Source: Sedimentisphaerales bacterium (lineage in GTDB: Bacteria > Planctomycetota > Phycisphaerae > Sedimentisphaerales > SG8-4). From it: a DNA stretch of 64,000 nucleotides. Shown piece after piece: positions 45,498-53,666 of the stretch. The notes beneath the pieces were generated by a model. That model worked only from the letters and a program-made list of their open reading frames with translations, was not told where the DNA came from and ran no database searches. The stretch covers positions 12,396 to 76,395 of the forward strand of contig JAFGJR010000066.1 of assembly GCA_016928975.1 (NCBI GenBank), written 5' to 3'. A program made the translations under genes and the position numbers. The first letter of the stretch is position 1. Every line of letters begins with the position of its first letter.

Positions 45498-46358
45498 TCA
45501 GAAGTTCAGCTTGTTGGCCAACTGGCCCCACATCGCGATCGACGCCCAGCGCAAATCGGGGTTGCCGCTCTGGTCGTCCGTGGAGAACGCCTGGGGAGGT
45601 ACCCTCTTGCCGAACGCGATGGTCCGCGGGTCCATCCACTTGTGGTACTCGGTGTGCCCATCGACGAACGAGAAGTTGGTCCCGTCGCCATGCCGGACCG
45701 GCGGCGGGTCCCACCACCTCCACTGATTCGTGTAAACGGTCCAGCCACCCAGCGCCGACGGGTTCGTGCCGCCGTCATCGAGGAACACGATGCGGAACGT
45801 CGCGTCTCTGATCTGCAGGCGTCTTTTGCACATCTCGGCGCCCATGTCGTCCCAGTTCTTGCAGTTCATGGAATCGGAGACAGAGTAGGTCCGCGTGATC
45901 GTGCCGGTCTGGTTGTACGCTATCGTTGCGTATTTCCGGTCCACGACGGGGCACCTGTAAACGTTGAGCGTCGTCGTGTAGGGGTACAGAGCCCCCTTCA
46001 TGATCGCGTCCTTCTTCTGGATCTCCGTCATGCCCGACTCCCAATCCTTCAGGACCCAGGCCGGCTCATTGTAATGGGATTTGTTGAAGGGAAGGCTCGG
46101 GCTGTTCATCCCGGTGTACTCGCCGGAGTCGCCGTTGACGATCTTGTCGTCGTTCTGGTCGGCGTACATGATCCAGGCGAGCTGGAGGTTCTTGAGGTTG
46201 CTCAGACAGGTGGTGCGCTTGCCCTGCTCCCGGACGCGGTTCAAGGCCGGCATCAGGATCCCCATGAGGATCGCGATGATGGCGATGACCACGAGCAACT
46301 CGATCAGGGTGAAGCCCGTTCGCCCGCCCCACGTCTCTTTTCGCTTTCGTACTGTCAC
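45498..46358 (-). CDS. Pseudopilin-like protein 4 with canonical H-X9-DG
   Basis: This 286-residue member has a 16-residue leader ending in Gly before [27 protein letters not shown]. It carries the canonical motif [20 protein letters not shown] and lacks the GPWTxAGGV tail found in the other members, ending instead in [14 protein letters not shown]. Its middle region also differs ([18 protein letters not shown]). It therefore belongs to a separate branch, nearer the common DUF1559-like pseudopilins, inserted among four close relatives. It may be the major subunit or the start of a separate filament. Confidence 0.87.
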   Translation of the reverse strand: MTVRKRKETWGGRTGFTLIELLVVIAIIAILMGILMPALNRVREQGKRTTCLSNLKNLQLAWIMYADQNDDKIVNGDSGEYTGMNSPSLPFNKSHYNEPAWVLKDWESGMTEIQKKDAIMKGALYPYTTTLNVYRCPVVDRKYATIAYNQTGTITRTYSVSDSMNCKNWDDMGAEMCKRRLQIRDATFRIVFLDDGGTNPSALGGWTVYTNQWRWWDPPPVRHGDGTNFSFVDGHTEYHKWMDPRTIAFGKRVPPQAFSTDDQSGNPDLRWASIAMWGQLANKLNF

Positions 46359-46449
46359 GGTCCTTCACCTTTCAAAGCACACGACAGCCAAGTGGATGGA
46401 CGCTCTCCTCAACGACCAAACCCGGCGAAACGGGTCGGGAGAATGCCCA

Positions 46450-47277
46450 TCAGTACTCCTTGAACGGCTTGATCCAATCAGGCCAGTCCTCGGGTCGGAC
46501 TCCGCCCGCCTTGGTCCACGGCCCGCGGATGTTGAAGCTCTGATGCCATTTCAGTGTGTAGACCTCTTTGACGCCGAGCTTGCGCACCGACCAGTCCAGG
46601 AACGCCGCCGTGAGGTGTCCCTGGTGACGATTGATGCAGCAACGGCCCATCAGGTTGCCGCTCCAGGCGGCGAACTCACTGTCGGCAGGCCGGTCGGTCG
46701 GTAACGGCCACAGGTCGAATCGCAGAGCCTCAATGAACCACGGCACGTTGTTGGCTTGCTTGCCGCCGGCGGTCTTCCAGCCCTGCGAGGTGGCCACGCC
46801 GCTCTCATACGTCGCCACCGGCGTGGCGCCCGCCGCCGCCTGCGGGATGAGGCAATAGCCGTTGATTCCGAAGCTCCCCGCGATCCCATTGGGGCCCAAG
46901 TCGGCGCCGGTGAAGATCCCCCAGGCGTTGTAGATATTGAGCGTGGTCGTCGTAACGCCATACTTGTCGGTAATGGGTTTCTGCGCGGATGGACAGAACC
47001 ACGTCTTGTTGGTCACCCAGTCCTTGAGCGAAGTGTCCATGTACTTGGGGAACCAGTAGCCCGGCGTGCCGTTGTCCGACTTCCAGAACCTGCCGTCGTT
47101 GGTCTCGGTGAACATCGCCGCCTGAAGGTTCCACTGTTTCAGATTGGCCTCGCAGGCCACCATCCTGGCCTGCTGCCGGACTTTGTTCAACGCCGGCATG
47201 AGGATCGACATCAACAGCGCGATGATGGCGATGACAACCAGTAATTCGATCAGAGTAAATCCGCGTCGTTTGGTCAT
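46450..47277 (-). CDS. Pseudopilin-like protein 5 (first gene of the array)
   Basis: ATG 47275-47277 lies seven bases after GGAG and gives a short basic leader (MTKRRG) before [16 protein letters not shown]; the upstream extension of the open frame is rejected. The 275-residue protein has [34 protein letters not shown] (H-X9-D-W), [10 protein letters not shown] and tail [18 protein letters not shown]. It is the most upstream member in the direction of transcription. The 190-base spacer before it shows no clear promoter. Confidence 0.88.
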   Translation of the reverse strand: MTKRRGFTLIELLVVIAIIALLMSILMPALNKVRQQARMVACEANLKQWNLQAAMFTETNDGRFWKSDNGTPGYWFPKYMDTSLKDWVTNKTWFCPSAQKPITDKYGVTTTTLNIYNAWGIFTGADLGPNGIAGSFGINGYCLIPQAAAGATPVATYESGVATSQGWKTAGGKQANNVPWFIEALRFDLWPLPTDRPADSEFAAWSGNLMGRCCINRHQGHLTAAFLDWSVRKLGVKEVYTLKWHQSFNIRGPWTKAGGVRPEDWPDWIKPFKEY

Positions 47278-47470
47278 GTCCAGACTCCGTAACCCACAAT
47301 GCGATAACCATCTACCCATTTGAGATGCGGCGGAATGACACCCTGTTCCACCGAATTTCCACCTTTTTGTGCTGCCTGTACACACTCACCGGTTGTTGGC
47401 ATTATACCGTAGCGCCTGCCCATACGCAACTGCAAAGTCCGCAAATCTTCCAGATCAACGTCAGGGCACA

Positions 47471-48388
47471 TCAAGGGACAAGTGGGGCGCTTTGTCGCCA
47501 GGCGTTCGCCAGCTCGACATACTGAGCAGGGGCTAAGTCGCCGGGGCGCAGGGTCGGATCGACGCCGTGCTGTGCCAGGATGCGAAGCCACAGGTCCGGC
47601 CTGCCGAGATGAGTTGGCACGGTCTTGACGCAGGCTCGGAGCATCTTGCGCCGATGCCCCATAAAAAGGCCCACCACATCACTGAGAACCCCCATGTCCT
47701 GGATCTGGCGGGACTTGTGCTCGTCACGGACGAACCGGACCAGGGCCGACTCCACCCTCGGCGCGGGCCAGAAGACGTTGGGCTTGAGGACTCGCAGGAT
47801 CTCCACACGGCCGGTGGCCTGCAGGAAGATGCTCAGCGTACCGTAGTCCCTGCTCCCCGGCCCAGCCGTCATCCGCTCGGCCACTTCCTTCTGCACGGTG
47901 ACACACATCGCATCGGCTACGACAGGCCCCCTGGCCAAGTGGATCATCACCGGCGAGGCTACGTCATACGGCAGGTTCGAAACGAGCACGAGCCGCCCAC
48001 TGGAGCCGCCGGAGCCCCCCTGTTCAAGACGCCTCCGCGCGTGCTCCAGGGCCTCGACGACCCCTGGATGGATCGCCCCCTTGCCTGAGAGGACATCAGC
48101 ATTGATGATCCGCACGTTCCTTCGACCAGCGACTTGCGACTCGGCAATCCGGGCCAGCCTCTGGTCGATCTCGACGGCCACCACCGCCCCCGCCTGCTCC
48201 GCCAGGGCCTGTGTCAATGACCCGGTCCCACAACCCACCTCCAGCACGACATCAGTCCGGCGGAGCTGGGCGCTGTCCACGAGCAGCCGCATGAGGTTCA
48301 GATCGATGAGGAAGTGCTGACCCAACCTGCGAAGGGGTGATACCCCCGCTGTCGAGAGCAATTCCTGGATCTGGTGCTTGGTCTGCAT
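47471..48388 (-). CDS. rsmA: 16S rRNA dimethyladenosine transferase
   Basis: The 305-residue protein starts at ATG 48386-48388 (MQTKHQIQELL); the longer open frame is unrelated. SAM-binding motif I is VLEVGCGTGSLT, the acidic loop after motif II is VEIDQRL, and the catalytic motif is NLPYDVASP. RRLGQHFLID and FWPAPRVESALV are the usual N-terminal and late motifs. RsmA dimethylates two adjacent adenines in the 3' end of 16S rRNA. pdxA lies 74 bases upstream on the same strand; the pdxA-rsmA neighbourhood is also found in enterobacteria. Confidence 0.94.
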   Translation of the reverse strand: MQTKHQIQELLSTAGVSPLRRLGQHFLIDLNLMRLLVDSAQLRRTDVVLEVGCGTGSLTQALAEQAGAVVAVEIDQRLARIAESQVAGRRNVRIINADVLSGKGAIHPGVVEALEHARRRLEQGGSGGSSGRLVLVSNLPYDVASPVMIHLARGPVVADAMCVTVQKEVAERMTAGPGSRDYGTLSIFLQATGRVEILRVLKPNVFWPAPRVESALVRFVRDEHKSRQIQDMGVLSDVVGLFMGHRRKMLRACVKTVPTHLGRPDLWLRILAQHGVDPTLRPGDLAPAQYVELANAWRQSAPLVP

Positions 48389-48462
48389 GGTTATCGCTGG
48401 GATTCGGTAGGACCCCACAAGACGAATGGGACCTACAGGACTCATTCCCCCGGGCCGAGCTT

Positions 48463-49575
48463 CTATTCGAGCGCTTCCGGTTCCTCGTAGGTGGCCTCCG
48501 GCCCGCTGGTCCGGCCGTTCCCGTTGGCGGGCACGCCGGCAGGCTGGAGAGACCGCCTGGTCTTGGCCATCTGGATCGCCAGCAGGATGGCCGACTTCAT
48601 GCTTGACGGGCTGGCCAGATTGCGGCCGGCGATGTCGAACGCCGTTCCGTGGGCTGGCGACGTCCGCACGATGGGCAGCCCGATTGTCACGTTCACGGCA
48701 TGCTCGAAATCCAGCAGCTTGACCGGGATCATGCCCTGGTCGTGATACATGGCAACGACGGCGTCGAACTCCCCGTGCACCGTCCGCAGAAACAGCGTAT
48801 CCGCGGGGATTGGCCCGATGCAATTGACTCCCTGCTCCTGCGCCAGCAGGATCGCCGGGCTGATGATCCGCTGCTCCTCGTCGCCGAACTGGCCCTCCTC
48901 GCTCGCGTGCGGATTCAACGCCGCCACTCCGATCCGCGGGTTCTCCAGCGAGAAGTAGTCCTTCAGCGCGTCGTTGAGCAGGTCAATGGGCTCGAACACG
49001 CAACCGATGGTGAACTTGTTGCGGATGTCGGATATCGCGATGTGGATCGTCGCCAGCGCCACCTTCAACGGCCCGCTGACGAACATCATCGCTTTGCGAG
49101 GGGCCTTGCACTTGGCGGCGAACATCTCCGTATGTCCCGGCCAGGGCGAATCTGCCAGCTTCCAGCTCGCCTTGCTGATCGGCGCCGTCACGATGGCATC
49201 GACGATCCCGTCTTTGGCGGCGGCGATGGCATCGGCGCAGAACTTGAGCGAGGCCTCGCCCGCCGCCCGGCTGGGCCCTTTGACATAGGGAGGCACGCTG
49301 TACTCGTCATAGTCCGCGATGACCACCTTGTAGGGGTACTCACGGCTGATCTTCTCATGCTGATGCCGACCCCAGAACGGATCGATCTCCGCCCGGTCGG
49401 CCGCATAGCAGAGCTGCTCGTTCATCCCGAACACGATGAACTTGGCCGCTCGGCGGACCTCCGGGTCGGCCAGAGCCTTGACGACCACCTCCGGCCCGAT
49501 GCCTGCGGCATCCCCCATCGTCACCGCGATGACCATCTGCTCCGAGATCGAATTGTGGCCGTTGGCTTTGACCAT
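48463..49575 (-). CDS. pdxA: 4-hydroxythreonine-4-phosphate dehydrogenase
   Basis: The 370-residue protein shows MGDAAGIGPEVVVKAL at the N-terminus, the metal-binding His in PGHTEMFA, MYHDQGMIPVK with a second His, and GTAFDIAGRNLA near the end, all PdxA signatures. The enzyme makes 3-amino-1-hydroxyacetone phosphate for pyridoxal phosphate synthesis. The last 30 residues (AGVPANGNGRTSGPEATYEEPEALE) are a low-complexity extension beyond the usual end. It is transcribed ahead of rsmA. An interspersed 72-base repeat lies between it and ribE. Confidence 0.95.
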   Translation of the reverse strand: MVKANGHNSISEQMVIAVTMGDAAGIGPEVVVKALADPEVRRAAKFIVFGMNEQLCYAADRAEIDPFWGRHQHEKISREYPYKVVIADYDEYSVPPYVKGPSRAAGEASLKFCADAIAAAKDGIVDAIVTAPISKASWKLADSPWPGHTEMFAAKCKAPRKAMMFVSGPLKVALATIHIAISDIRNKFTIGCVFEPIDLLNDALKDYFSLENPRIGVAALNPHASEEGQFGDEEQRIISPAILLAQEQGVNCIGPIPADTLFLRTVHGEFDAVVAMYHDQGMIPVKLLDFEHAVNVTIGLPIVRTSPAHGTAFDIAGRNLASPSSMKSAILLAIQMAKTRRSLQPAGVPANGNGRTSGPEATYEEPEALE

Positions 49576-49616
49576 CCTATGTCTTCAAACACGCTCGCCA
49601 GCTTCAGCAGCGCATG

Positions 49617-49688
49617 TCATTCCCGCGAAGGCGGGAATCCAGGAACGCATCGAATCACCCTGGACCCCCGCCTGCGCGGGGGTGACAT
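49617..49688. repeat. 72-base double-hairpin repeat, copy 1
   Basis: The first hairpin is TTCCCGC-GAAG-GCGGGAA and the second CCCCCGC-CTGC-GCGGGGG, joined by ATCCAGG...CCTGG, which also pair. It matches the copy at 52204-52275 at 59 of 72 positions. It lies in the spacer between ribE and pdxA. Confidence 0.75.
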
Positions 49689-49711
49689 AACCAGGCCGAG
49701 CTGTCGCTCAA

Positions 49712-50374
49712 TCATAAATCCTCTCCGTATCCCAATTCTCGTAATCGATCCGCTGTCAGCCCCTGCTGTCGCCCAGGCATCATCGCCTCAAGTTGCCGGC
49801 GGACGATCTTGACGAGAATATCTATCTCTATGTTGACGCGTTGCCCGGCACGAGCATTGCCGAGCGTCGTTCTGGACAGTGTCTCCGGGATCGCCGCCAC
49901 GCGGAAGCTCTGTGGACCGACCGCCGCGACCGTCAGACTCACCCCATCCACCGCCACCGAGCCTTTGGGCACCATCTGCTCCAGCAGCTCGCGCCCGGCG
50001 GCAAACTCTATGTCGGCAAACTCCCCGGCTCTTCTCACCGCCTGGACCGCGCCGATTCCATCGACGTGCCCCTGCACGATATGGCCTCCGAACCGGTCGG
50101 TGGCCTTCATCGCCCGCTCGACGTTCACCTTCGCTCGCGGCCCCAGCGCAGCCAGCGTCGATCGCTCCATCGTCTCGACGCTCATGGCGAACGTGGCGAC
50201 CGTGCCGTCCAACCGGGTCACCGTCAGACAGGCTCCGCTGATCGCAATGCTGTCGCCCAGCCGGCAACCCTCAGCCAGAGAGCCTACGTCCACCACCAGC
50301 GAGCCACCGCCCGACGCGCCGGCGGCGGAAACACTCCTGACCTCACAAACGCCTTCTATAAGTCCTGTAAACAT
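49712..50374 (-). CDS. ribE: Riboflavin synthase alpha chain
   Basis: The 220-residue protein has the typical duplicated barrel: MFTGLIEG at the N-terminus, GDSIAISGACLTV in the first half, GGHIVQGHVDGIG at the junction and KGSVAVDGVSLTV in the second half. Each half binds one lumazine. It converts two molecules of 6,7-dimethyl-8-ribityllumazine to riboflavin and a pyrimidine. No other riboflavin genes are adjacent. The 276 bases between it and the divergent membrane-protein gene hold no recognised riboswitch: the FMN-element core was looked for and not seen. Confidence 0.95.
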   Translation of the reverse strand: MFTGLIEGVCEVRSVSAAGASGGGSLVVDVGSLAEGCRLGDSIAISGACLTVTRLDGTVATFAMSVETMERSTLAALGPRAKVNVERAMKATDRFGGHIVQGHVDGIGAVQAVRRAGEFADIEFAAGRELLEQMVPKGSVAVDGVSLTVAAVGPQSFRVAAIPETLSRTTLGNARAGQRVNIEIDILVKIVRRQLEAMMPGRQQGLTADRLRELGYGEDL

Positions 50375-50650
50375 ATTCGCTTATCTCAAGCAACGGTCTG
50401 CCGCTCCTCCGTGAGTTGCTAAACCCCATGCTACGCCCGACGAGCGGTCGTGTCAAGGAATTGTCCAGTCGCTGGCGTGGATCATGTGGACCTGTCACCC
50501 ACCCGACCGCGTCCACTATGCCCGCGAGGCCGGTCAGGCGCGGTGCTTACCCCTTGCGCAGATTCTCTTTCGCGATGAGAGCGAAGCTGCTAAGATGGGG
50601 CGCGGCAGAAGCGTTTGCCGGTGTTGTTGTGAGGATAAGGAGCAGATGCC

Positions 50651-51307
50651 ATGAATACGATCTGGTTGAAACTGGCCGCCGTGGCGGTCGCTATCGTGAT
50701 CGTTCTCGTGGTGGTCGGCAGGTTCCGGTCTGGCAAGCCTGCACCCGAGCCTGCGCCACAGGCAAAAACGAAGACCTTCGAGCAGATGGCCGAGCGGGAC
50801 AAGCAGTTCAATGAGCCGCCCAAGCCGGTCGAGCCGGCGACCCAGCCGGCACAGGAGCCCGCGCCGCAGCCTGAGCCACAAACGACGCAACCGCCGGAGC
50901 AGCAACCGCCCTCGCTGACTCCGGCTCAACAACTGGCCAGCCGGCCCGCCGGAGTCGTGTATCCGAGCGATATCAAGACTCCGACGACGCTGTACTTCAA
51001 GCCCATGAGCGAAGAGGACGACATCCAGGCACAGCAGATCCTGCCTTATGCGACCGCCGGGCGAAGCATCGGCCGGCTGCCGGTCATGCAGTACGGCCTG
51101 ATGAATAAGGCTTGTCTCCAGATCGAGGAGCGCTGGCCCGACAGTTGGTATTGCTTCCGGGCCAAGCAGATGCTGGAGGAGATCACGCAATACCAGGACC
51201 GCTACGCGCAGATGTACAAGATCACGCCGCAACGACTCGATATCAGCCGATTCATGAAACCGAGGCGGGGCATGGAGCCCCGAACTGTGGAGCCGGTCCA
51301 AAGATGA
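50651..51307 (+). CDS. Membrane-anchored protein with Pro/Gln-rich linker
   Basis: The start ATG 50651 lies nine bases after AAGGAG. The 218-residue protein has a membrane helix at residues 5-22 (WLKLAAVAVAIVIVLVVVG), a linker at about 30-95 dominated by Pro, Glu, Gln and Ala, then a small folded domain (YFKPMSEEDDIQAQQILPYAT, CLQIEERWPDSWYCFRAKQML). No named family is recognised. Its stop overlaps the start of the thymidylate-synthase-like gene (ATGA), so the two are coupled and probably act together. Confidence 0.75.
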   Translation: MNTIWLKLAAVAVAIVIVLVVVGRFRSGKPAPEPAPQAKTKTFEQMAERDKQFNEPPKPVEPATQPAQEPAPQPEPQTTQPPEQQPPSLTPAQQLASRPAGVVYPSDIKTPTTLYFKPMSEEDDIQAQQILPYATAGRSIGRLPVMQYGLMNKACLQIEERWPDSWYCFRAKQMLEEITQYQDRYAQMYKITPQRLDISRFMKPRRGMEPRTVEPVQR

Positions 51308-52188
51308 CAGCAGCCGATGGAAGGATCCCCGCGATCTCGATCAGCGCCGATTGCCTGCCCGAGGCGTGGGAGAAGGCGGTCCTGGCCGTATGGGACCAGG
51401 GCCTGGAAGTCAAGACCCAGTACGACAAGCCCGACGATCCGCCGAGCCGGGACGCAACGGTGATGATCGCCGTGAGCAATCCGTTCAACGAGCCGCGGAT
51501 TCATAAGAATTTCCCCGGCGGACCCGAGGAGCTGGAGGCCTACCGCCAGGAGGTCGTTCACGGCATCCACGACCACTGGATCGACCCGGCCGCCGGCAAG
51601 TGGACGTACACGTATCACGAGCGGCTCTTCGCCTACAGTCCCGTCGAGGACCTTCGCCGTCGTAACGGCTCGCGGCCGTTCCCGCCGGTCAACCAGATCC
51701 AGTACATCATCGACTACCTGGCCGAGGCCGGACACAGCCGCCGGGCCCAGGCCGTCACGTGGATGCCCACCGCCGACCCGCAGACGGACGACCCGCCTTG
51801 CCTCCAGCGCATCTGGTGCCGGCTCATTCGCAACGACGCGGACGAATGGGTCCTGAATATGAACACCCACTGGCGCAGCCGCGACTTGTACAAGGCGTGG
51901 TTCATGAACGTCTACGCGCTGACCGACTTGCAGCGGACGATGGCGGAGGCGATCGCCGCCAGGCGGGGCGAGAGCGTCCACGTCGGCCGCTACGTCGATA
52001 TCAGCGACTCGCTGCACATCTACGGCAGCTACTTCCGCGAGGCCGCCGTCGAGGTCGAGAAGATGCGCAAGACCCCGTTCACCCAGCGGGCCTGGGACAG
52101 CAGGCATCCGGCCTTCGAAATGATGACCCAGGAGGCGCGGACGAAGCTGGCGCAGGACCCCGACTGGTTCGCCAAGGCAAGAGGATGA
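51304..52188 (+). CDS. Thymidylate-synthase-like protein
   Basis: The 294-residue protein carries the core pattern of the thymidylate synthase fold: a Cys in DPPCLQRIWCRL (C166, PPCLQ where ThyA has PPCH), RSRDLYKAWFMN (R191, S192, D194 and N202, the residues that in ThyA bind dUMP phosphate and base), YALTDLQRTMAEAIA, and DISDSLHIYGSYF in place of the usual D-x-H-x-Y. The N-terminal 120 residues do not resemble ThyA. It may be dTMP synthase, a base-modifying relative, or an enzyme with a different substrate. It is coupled to a membrane protein, unusual for ThyA, and no dihydrofolate reductase lies nearby. Confidence 0.72.
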   Translation: MTAADGRIPAISISADCLPEAWEKAVLAVWDQGLEVKTQYDKPDDPPSRDATVMIAVSNPFNEPRIHKNFPGGPEELEAYRQEVVHGIHDHWIDPAAGKWTYTYHERLFAYSPVEDLRRRNGSRPFPPVNQIQYIIDYLAEAGHSRRAQAVTWMPTADPQTDDPPCLQRIWCRLIRNDADEWVLNMNTHWRSRDLYKAWFMNVYALTDLQRTMAEAIAARRGESVHVGRYVDISDSLHIYGSYFREAAVEVEKMRKTPFTQRAWDSRHPAFEMMTQEARTKLAQDPDWFAKARG

Positions 52189-52203
52189 GACCAGCCTTGT
52201 AGG

Positions 52204-52275
52204 TCATTCCTGCGAGAGCAGGAATCCAGGAGCGCACCGAACGATCCTGGACCCCCGCCCTCGCGGAGGTGACAC
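52204..52275. repeat. 72-base double-hairpin repeat, copy 2
   Basis: The first hairpin is TTCCTGC-GAGA-GCAGGAA, with compensating changes relative to copy 1 that keep the stem paired. The second is CCCCCGC-CCTC-GCGGAGG, weaker. It starts 15 bases after the thymidylate-synthase-like gene. Confidence 0.75.
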
Positions 52276-52326
52276 GCCCGGGCGCGTTGGCCGGCGTGCA
52301 GGCAAGTGAAGTCACAGGAGTAGATC

Positions 52327-53184
52327 ATGGCAATCGTCGTCAACGGCGAGCGAATCGAAGACCGTGACATTCAGCAGGAGGTGCAGCGATTGCGGCCCAG
52401 CTACGAGCAGGCCTTCACGGAGATGGATCCCGACAAGCGGGAGGCCCAGCTCGGTGAGTGGTCCAAGGAGAACGTCATCGAGCGCGTTCTGCTGCGCCAG
52501 GAGGCCAGGGCCAGCGACAAGACCATGCCCCCCGCCGAGATTGAAGCGGCGCTCGCGCGGCTCAAGGAACAGTACGCCGAACCGGAGGACATGTATAGAG
52601 AATTCGGCGTCGAGAGCGATGACCAGCTCCGTGAGATCATCGCGCTGCAGATGAAGGTGGAGCACAAGATCCGCGATATCTACGCCGCGGCGCCGGAGCC
52701 CTCCGAAAGCGAGATCGCGGACTACTACGAGCAGAACAAGGAGCAATTCCAGTCCGGCGAGCAGGTCCACGTCGCCCACGTCGTCAAGTACGTCAACTGG
52801 CAGACGGACGAGACGACGGCGATGGAGACCGTCACACGAGCCCACGAGGAGGTCGAACGAGGCGCCCCGTTCGAGGTGGTCGTCGAGAAGTACACCGATT
52901 GCGCCGACAGCGGCGGCGATCTCGGCTACGTCATGCGGGGCCAGATGGTCGAGGAGTTCGAGGACGTGGTCTTCAATCTCAGCCCGGGCCAGGTCAGCGA
53001 CGTCTTCCGAACCCGCTTCGGATTCCACATCGCCAAGGTCTACGACCGCAAGCCGGCGACGATCCCGCCACTCAAGGACATCCGAAAACAGATTGCCGAA
53101 GCGGCGCGCGACCAGAAGAGAGAGCAGGCCCTCGGTGAGTATCTCGATGCGCTGCGAAGCAAAGCGGTCGTGGAAGAGGTCTGA
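52327..53184 (+). CDS. PpiC/SurA-type peptidyl-prolyl isomerase, no signal peptide
   Basis: The 285-residue protein has an N-terminal SurA-like chaperone segment (MAIVVNGERIEDRDIQQEVQRL) and a parvulin domain at about residues 150-245: VHVAHVVKY, FEVVVEKYTDCADSGGDLGYVMRGQM and FRTRFGFHIAKV. It ends in a charged helix. Related proteins are normally exported, but no hydrophobic signal is present, so it is probably cytoplasmic, or starts upstream with a missed segment; no suitable upstream start was seen. ATG 52327 is six bases after a purine-rich GGAGTAG. Confidence 0.88.
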   Translation: MAIVVNGERIEDRDIQQEVQRLRPSYEQAFTEMDPDKREAQLGEWSKENVIERVLLRQEARASDKTMPPAEIEAALARLKEQYAEPEDMYREFGVESDDQLREIIALQMKVEHKIRDIYAAAPEPSESEIADYYEQNKEQFQSGEQVHVAHVVKYVNWQTDETTAMETVTRAHEEVERGAPFEVVVEKYTDCADSGGDLGYVMRGQMVEEFEDVVFNLSPGQVSDVFRTRFGFHIAKVYDRKPATIPPLKDIRKQIAEAARDQKREQALGEYLDALRSKAVVEEV

Positions 53185-53310
53185 GCCGCGGACCCAATCT
53201 CAAATCTCAGATCTGTTCTCCACAATTGCTCTCTGGCCCGGTTCGTGAGAATGTAGCGAAAATCTGTCCGGTCCATTTGTCTGCGGCTGTTTCTATCGTA
53301 GACTATAAGT

Positions 53311-53535
53311 GGCCGGGCACCGAAACGGGCAAGACAAAATTGCCTTGACCCGTGCCCGGCCCCGCGAAAACTCGTTCTGGTCCGGACCAGGACGCTTTGC
53401 GAAGAAAAAGACTCCAGGCCCACTGGCGAACGCAGACTCGGATTGGGCAACTTCACCTGCTAAATTTCTGTTTGGGGGGGCTGTGTGAGTTTCTTTCCGA
53501 GTAGCCTCTGCATCCCCAGGTGCAGAGGCCTTTTT
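53311..53535 (+). ncRNA. Candidate structured small RNA or leader
   Basis: Within the 480-base gene-free interval 53185-53666, three stems occur in a row: GGCCGGGCAC (53311-53320) with GTGCCCGGCC (53352-53361), the continuous stem CGTTCTGGTCCGGACCAGGACG (53373-53394, written here as two 11-base halves CGTTCTGGTCC and GGACCAGGACG), and a terminator at 53504-53535. TATAAG at 53304-53309 could be a -10 box, but no -35 is convincing. It may be a free sRNA of about 220 bases or an attenuating leader of the next gene. It matches no RNA family that I recognise. Confidence 0.4.
53504..53535 (+). terminator. Rho-independent terminator
   Basis: GCCTCTGCA (53504-53512) pairs perfectly with TGCAGAGGC (53521-53529) around TCCCCAGG, followed by CTTTTT. 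It is oriented to end transcription on the plus strand, 130 bases ahead of the next gene and 320 bases behind the isomerase gene. Confidence 0.78.
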
Positions 53536-53666
53536 CTGCGCGCACCACGTCCCCAGGAGTAGAATGCGCCGGCCATGACGGTCCTTGATCCCTGGACTTC
53601 CGCACGGTTCCAGCGTATCATCATCGTCCGGTGAATCCTGTGAACACGATGAAAGGAACCACTCGG

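Noticed and set aside
44454..46463. Long plus-strand open frame (669 codons) across the pseudopilin genes
   Set aside because: It is antisense to three strongly supported genes, has no domain, and reads as Arg/His/Val-rich translation typical of GC-rich shadows.
50375..50650. FMN riboswitch upstream of ribE
   Set aside because: The spacer was read for the conserved RFN-element words on the minus strand and none was found.
53395..53450. Cobalamin riboswitch suggested by the word GGCCCACTGG
   Set aside because: The other conserved boxes of that riboswitch are absent in the surrounding 200 bases.
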